Source of the DNA: Orientallactaga sibirica
Lineage: Eukaryota; Chordata; Mammalia; Rodentia; Dipodidae
Length of the DNA: 64,000 nucleotides
Direction of reading: 5' to 3'
Assembly (NCBI GenBank): GCA_036365145.1
Contig: JAEOAD010002232.1
Location: forward strand, 3,293,001 to 3,357,000
The translations under genes and the position numbers were made by a program. The notes under the pieces are model-generated. The model was given only the letters and a program-made list of their open reading frames with translations. It was not told where the DNA came from and did not search any database. Shown one piece after another: positions 55,095 through 63,895 of this stretch (positions are counted from its first letter, which is position 1; every line of letters begins with the position of its first letter).

Positions 55095-55303
55095 TTAGCT
55101 CTGTCCAAAACACATTTGTTGTAAAAAGTCCCTCCTATCCCGGATCCTTGATTCAATTTGAAAAGTGTTTTGAGTCCAGCCTGAACCACCTGGACAGTGG
55201 ATGGGGAAGGGTGAGGGTGTGTGTTGGGGCGGCAGGCGGAGGGCAGAACACCAGGACAGTGACACTTGAGTTTACTTCTCTACTCCAACAGATGACAACC
55301 TCT

Positions 55304-55412
55304 TGTTTTCTTTTCTTTTCTTTTCTTTTCTTTTCTTTTCTTTTCTTTTCTTTTCTTTTCTTTTCTTTTCTTTTCCTTTCTTTTCCTTTCTTTTTTTTTT
55401 TTTTTTCTCTTT
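55304..55412. repeat. (TTTTC)n polypyrimidine array
   Basis: About 15 nearly perfect TTTTC units followed by degenerate TTTCC/T-rich sequence to about 55412. No adjacent SINE body is evident. Confidence 0.97.
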
Positions 55413-55689
55413 TTTAGTATTTGAACCCTCCTTCTGGGAACCTATGTCCTCACGATGGGCAAGCGGTGGTATTCCTGAAAGTTTGTTTTAGGAGGAAAAT
55501 CCAGCTAAGCCTGGTCAACTGGTCCTGCCAGCTTCATAAACCACAGAATCTGCATGCAGAGGAAAATTCTTGATAATTGAAGGGGTGTGGGTGGGGAATG
55601 GGCCTAGAAATAGTCTCTGGCTGCTTAAATTTAGGGATTCGGGGTGGAGAGGGAGTGATCTTTAACACATTATTTGATATTCAAACAGT
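55413..55689. other. Unique sequence, no gene seen
   Basis: Nothing recognised. Confidence 0.4.
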
Positions 55690-55860
55690 TTGCAAAGATA
55701 GGGACTAGAGTGGATCAGTGAAAGGGCCATGGGCCACGGAGTTCAAGGGGACCCATCCTGCCGCTCGTAGCTGTGGAGCGTCACAGAACTCCTCCAGGCC
55801 TCAGTGTAACCGTCTGTAAAATGACCCTGGTACATGGTAAGTACTTAATGAGTCTAGTTT
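55690..55860 (+). mobile_element. MIR SINE (ancient)
   Basis: Sense: gtggagcgtcacagaactcctccaggcctcagtgtaaccgtctgtaaaatgaccctgg in order, then taagtacttaatgag. Good MIR layout. Confidence 0.7.
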
Positions 55861-56049
55861 TCCTCCAGGCTCTTCCTTGTCTCTGAGCTCAGGTATGTTC
55901 CTGTTAGAAACAATTCCCAAGCCTGGTGGAATGAAATGACAGAATAGTTATGTGGTTTACAGCAGAGCTTTGAAGGATAGAAATTGGCTAGGCAGTTTAG
56001 AGTAACAGGACCCCCAAATGAACAGCTTTTTCTTTGACTAAAAGTAGGA

Positions 56050-56325
56050 AATGTCATTAAGCCCACAAGGAGAACCTAGATTTTTCCTTATTTCTTTCTT
56101 TCCTGGGAACTTATACCCTCCAAGAAAGATTTCTAGGGAACTAAACTTATACTCTTCCTAGAAAACCAATACTTCTGAAAATATTGGACCCTTCACAGAA
56201 ACCCTGATACTTACCTAAGATTACTGGGAACATCATCCCTTTCCTAAGAATCTTACCCAGAGACCTGATAAACCTGATCTTTCTCACTTAAAGGAATTCC
56301 CCTTTCCATAAAAACCCTAACCAGA
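56050..56325 (+). mobile_element. Possible ERV LTR remnant, part 1
   Basis: Text with repeated ccta/actta phrases and no other assignment; together with 56731-56870 (ctctaataaacttctaaattctttgtctcacc) it resembles the 3' half of a retroviral LTR with an AATAAA signal. Tentative. No viral gene is seen. Confidence 0.25.
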
Positions 56326-56339
56326 GCTGGGCATAGTGA
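56326..56339 (+). mobile_element. B1 SINE, part 1
   Basis: First bases of a B1 (gctgggcatagtga), cut by a DIP-type SINE and continued at 56577. Confidence 0.9.
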
Positions 56340-56351
56340 CACACTCCTTTA

Positions 56352-56576
56352 TTTATTTATTTGAGAGAAAGAGAGAAAAAGAGGGAGAGAGAGAGAAAGA
56401 GATAGTAAGAAGAGAGAGAAAGAATTGGTGCACCAGGGCCTCTAGCCACTGAAAATGAACTCCAGACACATGCACCACCTTGTGCATCTGGCTTACGTGG
56501 GTCCTGGAGCATCAAACCTTGGTCCTCTGGCTTTGCAGGCAAGTGCCTTAATTGCCAAGCCATCTCTCCAGTCTGG
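56352..56576 (-). mobile_element. DIP-type SINE nested in B1
   Basis: Antisense full-length copy inserted within the B1, bounded by the perfect duplication cacactccttta at 56340-56351 and 56577-56588. Confidence 0.97.
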
Positions 56577-56731
56577 CACACTCCTTTAATCCCAGCACTT
56601 GGGAGGCAGAGATGAGAGGATCACTGTGAATTTAAGGCCAGCCTGAGACTACATAGTGAATTCCATGTCAGCCTGGGCTCAAGTGAGATCCTACCTTGAA
56701 AAACAACCACCACCACCACCACCACCACCAC
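56577..56731 (+). mobile_element. B1 SINE, part 2
   Basis: Rest of the split B1: cacactcctttaatcccagcac .. cctaccttgaaaaac, ending in a (CAC)n tail. Confidence 0.95.
56706..56731. repeat. (CAC)n microsatellite
   Basis: About eight CAC/ACC units in the tail of the B1; gives a poly-P frame. Confidence 0.9.
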
Positions 56732-56977
56732 AGCAAAACACCTTAACTAGAGACTCCCTCCTCTCCCATAGGAGTCCTTCCCTTCTGTTAAACTCTAATA
56801 AACTTCTAAATTCTTTGTCTCACCTTCCTGAGGTCATTGGAATTCATAAGACAAGAACCCATAAAGGCCACTAATCCAGTTGAAGCACTGTGTGACCATT
56901 GAGTGTCAGGCACCTCAGCACCTGAGTCACTGCCCACCTAAAAGCTGAGAAGGCTTCCTAGTTTTCAAGGACAACTC
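56732..56977 (+). mobile_element. Possible ERV LTR remnant, part 2
   Basis: Contains aaactctaataaacttc and a following cttcctgaggtcattgg, suggestive of an LTR polyadenylation region interrupted by the B1. Family not recognised. Confidence 0.25.
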
Positions 56978-57178
56978 AAAAGGGCATTTGCCCACAAAGA
57001 CTAAGGACCCATGTTTGACTCTCCAGATACCATGTAAGCCAGATGCACAAAGGTGAGGCAAGCGCAAGGTCACACATGCCCACTAGGTGGCGCAAGTGTC
57101 TGGAGTTCGATTTCAGTGGCTGAGTCCCTGGCTTCTCTCTCTTCCTCTCTTTCTCTAAAATAATAAAAAAAAAAATCT
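56978..57178 (+). mobile_element. DIP-type SINE, long variant, head-truncated
   Basis: Sense copy starting in the A-box/B-box region (catttgcccacaaagactaagg), with extended middle (cacatgcccactaggtggcgcaagtg). Confidence 0.9.
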
Positions 57179-57462
57179 GAAAGCACTTTGGGTTCTCATC
57201 TTGTATAGTTTTTTCTCCTGTGTGTGGGTTGTATTTCAAGACTTGCTTCCAATGAATGGCGAGAGTGAAGGGGGCATCTCTTCTCTGGGCAGTTTATCAA
57301 AGATTTGGCCTTTAGTCTTACTACCACTTTCACCCTACTACCTTCCTGGCTTTGCAGAAATTAAGTTGCCATGTTGGAGAGAAGCCCTCGTGACCTGGAG
57401 CTGACTAAGGTCTCAGGGACAGGAAGCCTGCCAGAAGCTATGTGAGAGAGCTCAGAAGAGAG
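57179..57462. other. Unique sequence, no gene seen
   Basis: Nothing recognised. Confidence 0.4.
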
Positions 57463-57604
57463 GCCTTCTCTTCTCTTCTCTTCTCTTCTCTTCTCTTCTC
57501 TTCTCTTCTCTTCTCTTCTCTTCTCTTCTCTTCTCTTCTCTCTCTCTCCTCTCCTCTCCTCTCCTCTCCTCTCCTCTCCTCTTCTCTTCTCTTCTCTTCT
57601 CTCT
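57463..57604. repeat. (TTCTC)n/(TCCTC)n polypyrimidine array
   Basis: About 140 bases of pure pyrimidine in three blocks: TTCTC units, then CTCTC and CTCCT units, then TTCTC again. The two outer blocks share the same unit, giving a mirror-like layout. Confidence 0.97.
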
Positions 57605-58105
57605 CTGAGAGGACAGTAGCCAGAGAAAGAGGGGACCTAAGCTATGTGCACGCTCTTTACCTACAAAGGCTATGAGAAAAGCTTTGTCTCAAGACAGTAA
57701 GTTATGGAGCATAGATGACTAATGCCTCAGGATTCTGCAGCTTTGGAGGGACACAGCGGGATAGCTTGCCTCTATTCTTCTGGTCAGCTGGGGTGGACAA
57801 GGTGGCTGGGAGTGACATCATGTGGAGGCATCACATTCCATCACTCTCTGACCTAGCTGGCAATGATGCTAAGACTCTAGAGAGAGAAGTTGGCTGGAAC
57901 ACATGTATGACCTCTGCATGAGGCCTGGGTTTCCTCCTAATCAGGAGGTTGGGTCCCCAAGGCAGGAAGGGAGAGAGAGAATACCACCTTTTCTAACCTA
58001 GCATCATCAACCACACAACATTACTTCCAGTACATTCTGTTTCTTAGAAGAAACACTGTAAGTCTGAGCAATATTCAGGAGAAGGGAAATGAAACTATAT
58101 ATATT
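57605..58105. other. Unique sequence, no gene seen
   Basis: No exon or repeat recognised in about 500 bases. Confidence 0.4.
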
Positions 58106-58346
58106 AGGGAGAGCAAGTGAGAAAGAGTGTGTGTGTGAGAGAGAGACAGAGAGAGAGAGAGAATTGGTGCACCAGGGCCTCAGCCACTGCAATCAAACTC
58201 CAGATGCTTGCGCCACCTAGTGGGCATTGTGCAACCTTGCTCTTGTCTCACCCTTTTGTGTCTGGTTTATGTGGGATCTGGAGAACTGAGCATGGGTCCT
58301 TGGGCGTCACAGCTTAACCACTAAGCCAAGCCATCTCTCCAGCCCT
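58106..58346 (-). mobile_element. DIP-type SINE, long variant
   Basis: Antisense copy with GA run, extended middle (ccacctagtgggcattgtgcaaccttgc) and reversed head with a small duplication (taagccaagccatctc). Confidence 0.95.
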
Positions 58347-58351
58347 ACCTT

Positions 58352-58417
58352 ACCTTCTTCTTCTTCTCCTTCCTCCTCCTCCTCCTCCTCCTCTTCTTCT
58401 TCTTCTTCTTCTTCTTT
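58352..58417. repeat. (CTT/CCT)n polypyrimidine array
   Basis: Trinucleotide pyrimidine run switching from CTT to CCT and back to CTT; forms the reversed tail of the next B1. Confidence 0.95.
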
Positions 58418-58560
58418 TTTGTTTTTTTGAGGTAGGGTTTCACTCTAGGCTGATGTGGAATTCACTATGTATTCTCAGGGTGGCCTTGAACTCACAGTGA
58501 TTCTCCTACCTTTGCCTCCCAAGTGGTGAGATTAAAGGCATGCGCTACCATGCCCAGCCA
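58418..58560 (-). mobile_element. B1 SINE
   Basis: Antisense B1 with a short deletion (cactctaggctgatgtgg). Confidence 0.95.
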
Positions 58561-59155
58561 ACCTTACCTTTTAAAAGAGAATTGCCAAGGAATTTGAGGG
58601 ACCATGTTGGATCAGAAATATTGCTGTGGCTATTTTTAGAAAGTCCAATGTGTCAATCTTGGGGAGAACCCATGCTTTCTGGTCTGTGTTCCCTCTGTCT
58701 TATTTGTCTTAACTCTAATTGGCCACTTTTGGGGATGTGGTTTTTGAATAAGAGAAGATTTCAGAAAAGTCTTTTTCCTAAAATGGAATCAGGTGGCAAT
58801 AGGCCATGGGTTCCAATTGTCTTGGTAGGTAAGCCTTCATTTTTTTCATTTGAAGACCCAGCCTTGGTGGTGTGCACAAAACACCCGGATGACTCTTAAT
58901 GCTGCCAAGGAGTATGCTCAGAAGCTCAACAACTTGGGTACTTGGGTAATGTGAGTTACTGACTCACTGCAGGGGACAGAGGGCGGGAGAGAGAGAGAAA
59001 GTGAAGAGAGAAGAAGGAGGAGGAAAAGGAGGGAACATAAATCCAGATATATTAGTGAGGTGAAAATATGGAAAACAATATAAATCAAAAAAGAGAAGAG
59101 AACAATGAGCTGATCTCGTTCAGATTAAGTAGAATTCAACATTGTTTTCTCTCTT
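58561..59155. other. Unique sequence, no proven gene
   Basis: A 119-codon plus-strand frame (58540-58899) starts in the B1 and continues in unique DNA; no domain recognised. Confidence 0.4.
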
Positions 59156-59318
59156 TAAAAAATATTTATTTACTTGCAGGTGTGTGTGCAGCACACCAGT
59201 ATCTCTTGTTGCTGCAAACAACTGCCAGTATGGCTTTATGTGGGTGGCTAGGGAATTGAACCTCTGCCAGAGGCTTCTCAGGCAAGTGCTTTTAACTGCT
59301 GAACCATCTCCCCAGCCC
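59156..59318 (-). mobile_element. DIP-type SINE
   Basis: Antisense, diverged copy (ttatttacttgcaggtgtgtgtgc, aaccatctccccagccc). Confidence 0.9.
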
Positions 59319-59329
59319 TTAATACTGCT

Positions 59330-59490
59330 TTCTAAAGACAGCTTTATCGACATACAATTCATATAGTATACAATTCACCCATTTAAGATGTACAACTAAT
59401 GGTTTAATTTGTTCACAGAATAGTACAACTATCATCATAATTAATTTTGAAACTTCATCACCCTAAAAAGAAATCTTGCACCCCTTAGCT
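59330..59490 (-). mobile_element. L1M-type LINE 3' fragment
   Basis: Antisense: agctttatcgacatacaattcatatagt, caattcacccatttaagatgtacaac, cttcatcaccctaaaaagaaatc, the familiar L1M 3' UTR order. Confidence 0.8.
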
Positions 59491-59752
59491 TGGGTACTGG
59501 CAGTAATGACAATTCATATCCTGCATGCTTCCAGCTCTGGCAACCTTGACTGTATCTTTGGTCTCCACAGCCAACGAAGTGGAGATGCAGGTGGCGGCTG
59601 ATGCCTTTAAGCCACCTGGTAGTGTTGAGACACATTACATCCTTTGGACAAGAGGAAAAACCTGACCCATTTCCTGTTTCAATAATCTCTAGGGAAAGTT
59701 GAAGGAGGTACTAGAATTTGGGGATAACTGCTTTCTCTCCCAAAGGATGTAT
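59491..59752. other. Unique or older L1M-related sequence
   Basis: The first part may continue the L1M fragment; the rest is unassigned. Confidence 0.35.
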
Positions 59753-59813
59753 CAGGATTTACATTGATTGTCAACTTGGCTGGACCTAGAATCACCTAGA
59801 ATCAGGGATTATC
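59753..59813 (+). mobile_element. MT-class MaLR LTR, part 1
   Basis: Sense start: tgattgtcaacttggctggacctagaatcacc. Five SINE pieces are inserted before it resumes at 60756. Confidence 0.8.
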
Positions 59814-60052
59814 TTTTTTTCTTTATTTTTTAAAATTTATTTATTTATTGGAGAGTGAGAGAGAGAAAGAGGCAGAGAAAGAGAGGGAAGGGGGAGATAA
59901 TGGGCATGCCAGGGTCTCCAGCCATTGCAAACAAACTCCAGATGCATGTGTCACCTTATGCATCTGGCTTATGTGGGTCCTGGGGAATTGAACTGGGTCC
60001 TTTGGCTTTGTAGGCAAGTGCCTTAACCCCTTAAGCCATCTCTCTAGCTCCA
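59814..60052 (-). mobile_element. DIP-type SINE in LTR
   Basis: Antisense full-length copy; gattatcttttt occurs on both sides (about 59808 and 60055) as its duplication. Confidence 0.95.
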
Positions 60053-60083
60053 AGATTATCTTTTTAAAAAAATGTATTTAGGG

Positions 60084-60220
60084 CCGGGCGTGGTGGCACA
60101 TGCCTTTAATCCCAGCACTCAGGAGGCAGAGGTAGGAGGATCGCCGTGAGTTCGAGGCCACCCTGAGACTACATAGTGAATTCCAGGTCAGCCTGGACCA
60201 GAGTGAGACCCTACCTCAAA
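60084..60220 (+). mobile_element. B1 SINE with 17-base TSD
   Basis: Sense full-length B1 (gccgggcgtggtggcacatgcc, CpGs retained). The duplication aaaaaatgtatttaggg lies at 60067-60083 and 60221-60237. Confidence 0.97.
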
Positions 60221-60237
60221 AAAAAATGTATTTAGGG

Positions 60238-60256
60238 CCTCTCTTTCTCTTTCAAA

Positions 60257-60301
<45 letters not shown>

Positions 60302-60304
60302 AAT
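60238..60304 (+). mobile_element. DIP-type SINE tail fragment with (AAAT)n
   Basis: Only a CT-rich piece and an (AAAT)n run from about 60258, i.e. the 3' end of a DIP-type copy whose body is missing. Confidence 0.6.
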
Positions 60305-60561
60305 TAGAGCTGGAGAGATGGCTTAGCAGTTAAGGTGTTTGCCTGCAAAGCCTAAGGACCCATGTTTTACTCTCCAGATCCCACGTAAGCCAGATGCACA
60401 AAGGTGATGCAAACACAAGTTTGTACATGCCCAATAGGTGGTGCAAGCGTCTGGAGTTCGATTTCAGTGGCCGAGGCCCTGGTATGCCAATTCTCTCTCT
60501 CCCTCTGTCTCTCTCTCTCTCTCTCTCTTGCTCTCTCTTTGCCCCCTCTCATAAAAAAAAA
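60305..60561 (+). mobile_element. DIP-type SINE, long variant
   Basis: Sense copy: agctggagagatggcttagcag, extended middle (ttgtacatgcccaataggtggtgcaagcg), CT run and A tail. Confidence 0.95.
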
Positions 60562-60755
60562 TATATTTTTTAATTTTAGAGAGAGAGAGAAAGAGAGAAA
60601 CAACAGGCATGCCAGGGCCTCTAGCCACTGCAAACAAACTCCAAATTCATGTGCTACCATGTGCATCTGGCCTTATATGGGTACTGGGGAATTGAACCTA
60701 GGTCCTTAGGCTTTTCAGGCAAGTGCCTTAACCATTGATCCATCTCTCCAGCCCT
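60562..60755 (-). mobile_element. DIP-type SINE
   Basis: Antisense copy placed tail-to-tail with the preceding one, ending atccatctctccagccc right before the LTR resumes (aggattatctt). Confidence 0.95.
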
Positions 60756-61056
60756 CAGGATTATCTTGAGTAGGTTAACTGAGATGGGAAAACCCCAACC
60801 TAACTTCAGGCAGTGCCATTATTTCACAGACGAGTCTTGAGCTGACTAAAAAGGAGAGAGCTGGCTGAGCAGCGGCATTCATCACTCTGTCTCTCCACTG
60901 TGGACTGAATTTGACCAGCAACCTTAAGCTCCTGCTGCTGTGCCTTCCCTACCATGATGGACTGTGACCTAGAACCATAAGCAAATTTAACCATCTTCCC
61001 TTGAACTGATTTTTGTCAGGTATTTTGTCCCAGCAGCAAAAACAACAACAAAAAAT
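60756..61056 (+). mobile_element. MT-class MaLR LTR, part 2
   Basis: Sense: gagtaggttaactgagatggg, ttgagctgactaaaaaggagagagctgg, ctaccatgatggactgtgacc, tttttgtcaggtattttgtcccagcag. This fits the MTE/MTD LTR order. Confidence 0.85.
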
Positions 61057-61299
61057 TATCAGAATAGGTCTTGCCCAAATCTGGAAAGGAAATCAGGCTA
61101 GCGGGGTTCCTTCTCTCTATTCACTTTGTACATGGCTTCCTCTGAGCTCATTTGAGAAGTGGCCCAGGAAATCAGAGTAGAAAATGAGGTGAGCCCAGGT
61201 CTGGATTGTCACAGTGGTTTCTGGCTTATGTAGAGCCACAGGAGCCAAGAAACCTTGGGCAGAACTGTGTATCTCTTAGAAGACCTAAATTTTTTTTTC

Positions 61300-61343
61300 T
61301 TAAAATATTTATTTTCATTTATTTATTAGAGACAGAGAAAGAG

Positions 61344-61378
<35 letters not shown>

Positions 61379-61525
61379 GGCATGCCAGGGCTTCCAGCCA
61401 CTACAAAGGAACTCTAGACAGGCACTACCACATGTGTCTGGCTTAAGTGGGACCTGGAGAATTGAACCTGGATCCTTAGGCTTTGCAGGCATATGCCTTA
61501 ACTGCTAAGCCATCTATCCAGCCCC
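61300..61525 (-). mobile_element. DIP-type SINE
   Basis: Antisense full-length copy with a GA run at 61346-61376. Confidence 0.95.
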
Positions 61526-61552
61526 AAACTTTTTTAAAAAAATTAATATCTT

Positions 61553-61564
61553 ATGTACCCCAGG
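61553..61564 (-). mobile_element. Old ID-B1 composite, part 1
   Basis: Edge of an old antisense B1/ID unit (taccccaggttt) split by two younger B1 copies. Confidence 0.4.
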
Positions 61565-61570
61565 TTTGCC

Positions 61571-61578
<8 letters not shown>

Positions 61579-61604
<26 letters not shown>

Positions 61605-61748
61605 GGTTTTTCGAGGTAGGGTTTCACTCTAGTCCAGGCTGACCTGGAATTAACTATGTAGTCTCAGGGTGGCCTCGAACTCTCGGCGATCCTCCTACCT
61701 CTGCCTCCCGAGTGCTGGGATTAAAGGCGTGTGCCACCACGCCCGGCT
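61579..61748 (-). mobile_element. B1 SINE with TSD
   Basis: Antisense, very young: about 25 T, ggtttttcgaggtagggtttcac, ending caccacgcccggc with CpGs retained. The duplication tttgcctgaaattt lies at 61565-61578 and 61749-61762. Confidence 0.97.
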
Positions 61749-61762
61749 TTTGCCTGAAATTT

Positions 61763-61805
61763 GATGTGTAGCCAAGGAGAACTTTGAACTTCTGACCCTC
61801 CTGCT
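61763..61805 (-). mobile_element. Old ID-B1 composite, part 2
   Basis: gatgtgtagccaaggagaactttgaacttctgaccctcctg is an old B1-type body, comparable with 24.6 kb. Confidence 0.65.
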
Positions 61806-61943
61806 ATTTTTTTTGTTTGTATTTTCAGGGTCCCACTCTAGCCCAGGCTGACCTGGAATTCACTATGTAGTCTCAGGGTGGCCTCAAACTCATGGATTGC
61901 CATGAGTGTTGGGATTAAAGGCATGCACTACCATGCCTAGCCC
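61806..61943 (-). mobile_element. B1 SINE
   Basis: Second antisense B1 inserted in the same old element (gggtcccactctagccc .. caccatgcctagccc-like end), with an internal deletion near catggattgcc. Confidence 0.95.
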
Positions 61944-62076
61944 TACCTGCTGTCTTCAGAGCGCAGGGATTATAGGTGTGTGCTACCATGCCTGGTTTTT
62001 TCAGTAATGAGGATCAAACCTAGGGCTTTGTGTATGCTAGGCAACATTCAACCAAGTAGGCTGTATCCCCAACCCT
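61944..62076 (-). mobile_element. Old ID-B1 composite, part 3
   Basis: Remaining B1 end (gcgcagggattataggtgtgtgc) followed by the antisense ID part (gaggatcaaacctagggctttgtgtatgctaggcaa .. tgtatccccaaccc). Confidence 0.75.
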
Positions 62077-62124
62077 TGGAGCAACTCTTGCACCCTACTT
62101 CCATCCTGACATGTGGGCCATCTT

Positions 62125-62228
62125 TACACTCGGTTCACAAATAAGGTCTGAAGAAGTGGTGGGACTTGCATAAGGCCTCACAGCTAGACAGATCAGAAAC
62201 TGGTGTTCCTAGTTCCAAAGCGACAGAT
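62125..62228 (-). mobile_element. MIR SINE (ancient)
   Basis: Antisense MIR core: cacaaataaggtctgaag, gtggtgggacttgcataaggcctcacagctag, agaaactggtgttcc. Confidence 0.7.
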
Positions 62229-62577
62229 GGACCTTCCCATCTTGCCCGCCTTCTCTTTCTTCTCTTTTGGAAGCCTCAGCTTGGGATGATAGGCCCCAGA
62301 GCCTTTACTTGGCTCTGCATGGCCTGCAGGCTGGAACCCAGGTTGGAGAGGCAAGAGTCTGTGTTCTAGATTCTCCTAAATGGGCAGCGGATCAGTAAGA
62401 CTGGACTTACTACCAACGTCTTGGGGCAGAGCAGTGTGGGAACCTTTGACTACCAACTGTTTTTCCTTGAGCTGCGGCCGTGAGGCGAGAAGGTGCCTCC
62501 CAAGGGAAGGTCCCCTGTTGCACAGCTGAGTGTGAAGCCGTGGGGCTCACCAGCAAGGAGTGGGGGCTGGGATTTGC
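62229..62577. other. Unique sequence, no gene seen
   Basis: Nothing recognised in about 350 bases; some CpG (gctgcggccgtgaggcgag at about 62472). Confidence 0.4.
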
Positions 62578-62751
62578 ATGGCTTACTTTTCATGTTGCTG
62601 TGACCAAAGACAAGAGGCCGCTTCAGGGAGGAAAGGTTTCTGTGGACTCTGGTTCATGGCAGGGGAGGCCTGGTACTGATGACTTGGTGGTGGGAGGTGC
62701 TCACATCTGTGGAGACCGGAATTTGCTCACAACTGGGTGGTTCAGAAAGGA
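62578..62751 (-). mobile_element. MT-class MaLR LTR, part 1
   Basis: Antisense: cttttcatgttgctgtgaccaaag, cttcagggaggaaaggtttctgtgg. Confidence 0.75.
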
Positions 62752-62773
62752 AGGAGAGAGAGAGAGTGGAGGG

Positions 62774-62812
<39 letters not shown>
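62752..62812. repeat. (GA)n microsatellite inside LTR
   Basis: About 60 bases of GA with a few substitutions, expanded within the MaLR LTR, where other family members have a short purine stretch. Confidence 0.95.
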
Positions 62813-62816
<4 letters not shown>

Positions 62817-62993
62817 CAGTGTTCTACTGGCTCCCTTTTCTCATTTTTTATGGTACTGCCCACATACAGGGTGGGTGTTCTAGCCTCAGTTAATCCTCTT
62901 TGGAAAAGTCCTCACAGATCCACTTTATATATGAGACATATATATATAAGACACACACATATGACATAATCCAATCAAGTTGACAATGACATC
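62813..62993 (-). mobile_element. MT-class MaLR LTR, part 2
   Basis: Antisense: tactgcccacatacagggtgggtgttc, ttaatcctctttggaaaagtcctcacag, ccaatcaagttgacaatgac (the reversed LTR start). Confidence 0.85.
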
Positions 62994-63149
62994 TGATCCC
63001 AGGGATGAATACACAATGGCTGGTTCCCTGAGTGTCCCTGAGAGTCAGTCAGGCGAACCTAGGAGGATGGCATCCCAGAGTCCTCTGCTACTCACCATGA
63101 ACACCATTCCCTTTGGCAAGCATCCCTCATGGCTGATTTTGGAAACTAT

Positions 63150-63227
63150 TTTTTTTCCTGTCAGTGTGATACAATTCCTGAAGAGAGAAACTGAAGGAAG
63201 CAAGGATTTATTTTGGCTTATATCTAT
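63150..63227 (-). mobile_element. Second MaLR LTR, part 1
   Basis: Antisense: cctgtcagtgtgatacaattcctgaagagagaaac, gcaaggatttattttggc. Interrupted by two SINEs. Confidence 0.7.
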
Positions 63228-63433
63228 TTTAAAGTATTTTATCTATTTATTTATTTGAGAGAAAGAGGCAGATAGAGAGAATGGGTGCTCCAGGGTCTCT
63301 AGCCACTACAAATGAACTCCAGACTCATGGGCCACCTTGTGCATGTGGCTTTATGAGGGTACTGGGGAATTGAACCTGGGTCCTTTGGCTTTGCTGGCAA
63401 GTGCCTCAATTGCTACGCCATCTCTCCAGCCCT
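63228..63433 (-). mobile_element. DIP-type SINE in LTR
   Basis: Antisense full-length copy with ATTT tail, ending cgccatctctccagccc. Confidence 0.95.
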
Positions 63434-63445
63434 CCCCCCCTTTTT

Positions 63446-63446
<1 letters not shown>

Positions 63447-63481
<35 letters not shown>

Positions 63482-63685
63482 GGAGAGAGAGGAAGACAGA
63501 TAGAGATGGGCTCTCAGCTGCTGCGAATGAAATCCAGATGCATGCGCCCCCTTGTGGTCAAGTGCAGCATTGCGCCCTTGCATCACTTTGCATCTGGCTA
63601 AACCTGGGACCTGGAGATTGGAACCAGCATTCTTAGGCTTAGGAGGCAGGTGCCTTAACTGTTAAGCCATCTCTCCAGCCCAGCA
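63447..63685 (-). mobile_element. DIP-type SINE, long variant
   Basis: Antisense copy with GA run and extended middle (gcgcccccttgtggtcaagtg, gcattgcgcccttgc). The duplication cccccctttttt lies at about 63435-63446 and 63686-63697. Confidence 0.95.
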
Positions 63686-63697
63686 CCCCCCTTTTTT

Positions 63698-63895
63698 AGG
63701 GGATACAGTCCAGAGAGGTTGACTGGGAGTGAGGCTGGTCAATTACCCTCAAGTCCTGACCTACTCCCTTCATCTAGGCCCCACCTCCTGAAGATATGAG
63801 AAGTTCTCAAGAAAAGGGCTACCAGGTGGCAGTGTGGGCAAGTGTTAAAATACGTGAGCCTGTGAGGGACATTTCACATTTAAGTCATAACATTC
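63698..63895 (-). mobile_element. Second MaLR LTR, part 2
   Basis: Antisense: tctaggccccacctcctg, gctaccaggtggcagtgtgggcaagtg, acatttcacatttaagtcataaca, the reversed 5' end of a MaLR LTR. Confidence 0.75.

Noticed and set aside
58540..58899. 119-codon frame partly in unique DNA
   Set aside because: Begins inside an antisense B1 and shows no recognisable domain.
62466..62500. Small CpG-containing patch that might mark a CpG island
   Set aside because: Only a handful of CpGs over about 30 bases; too short for an island.
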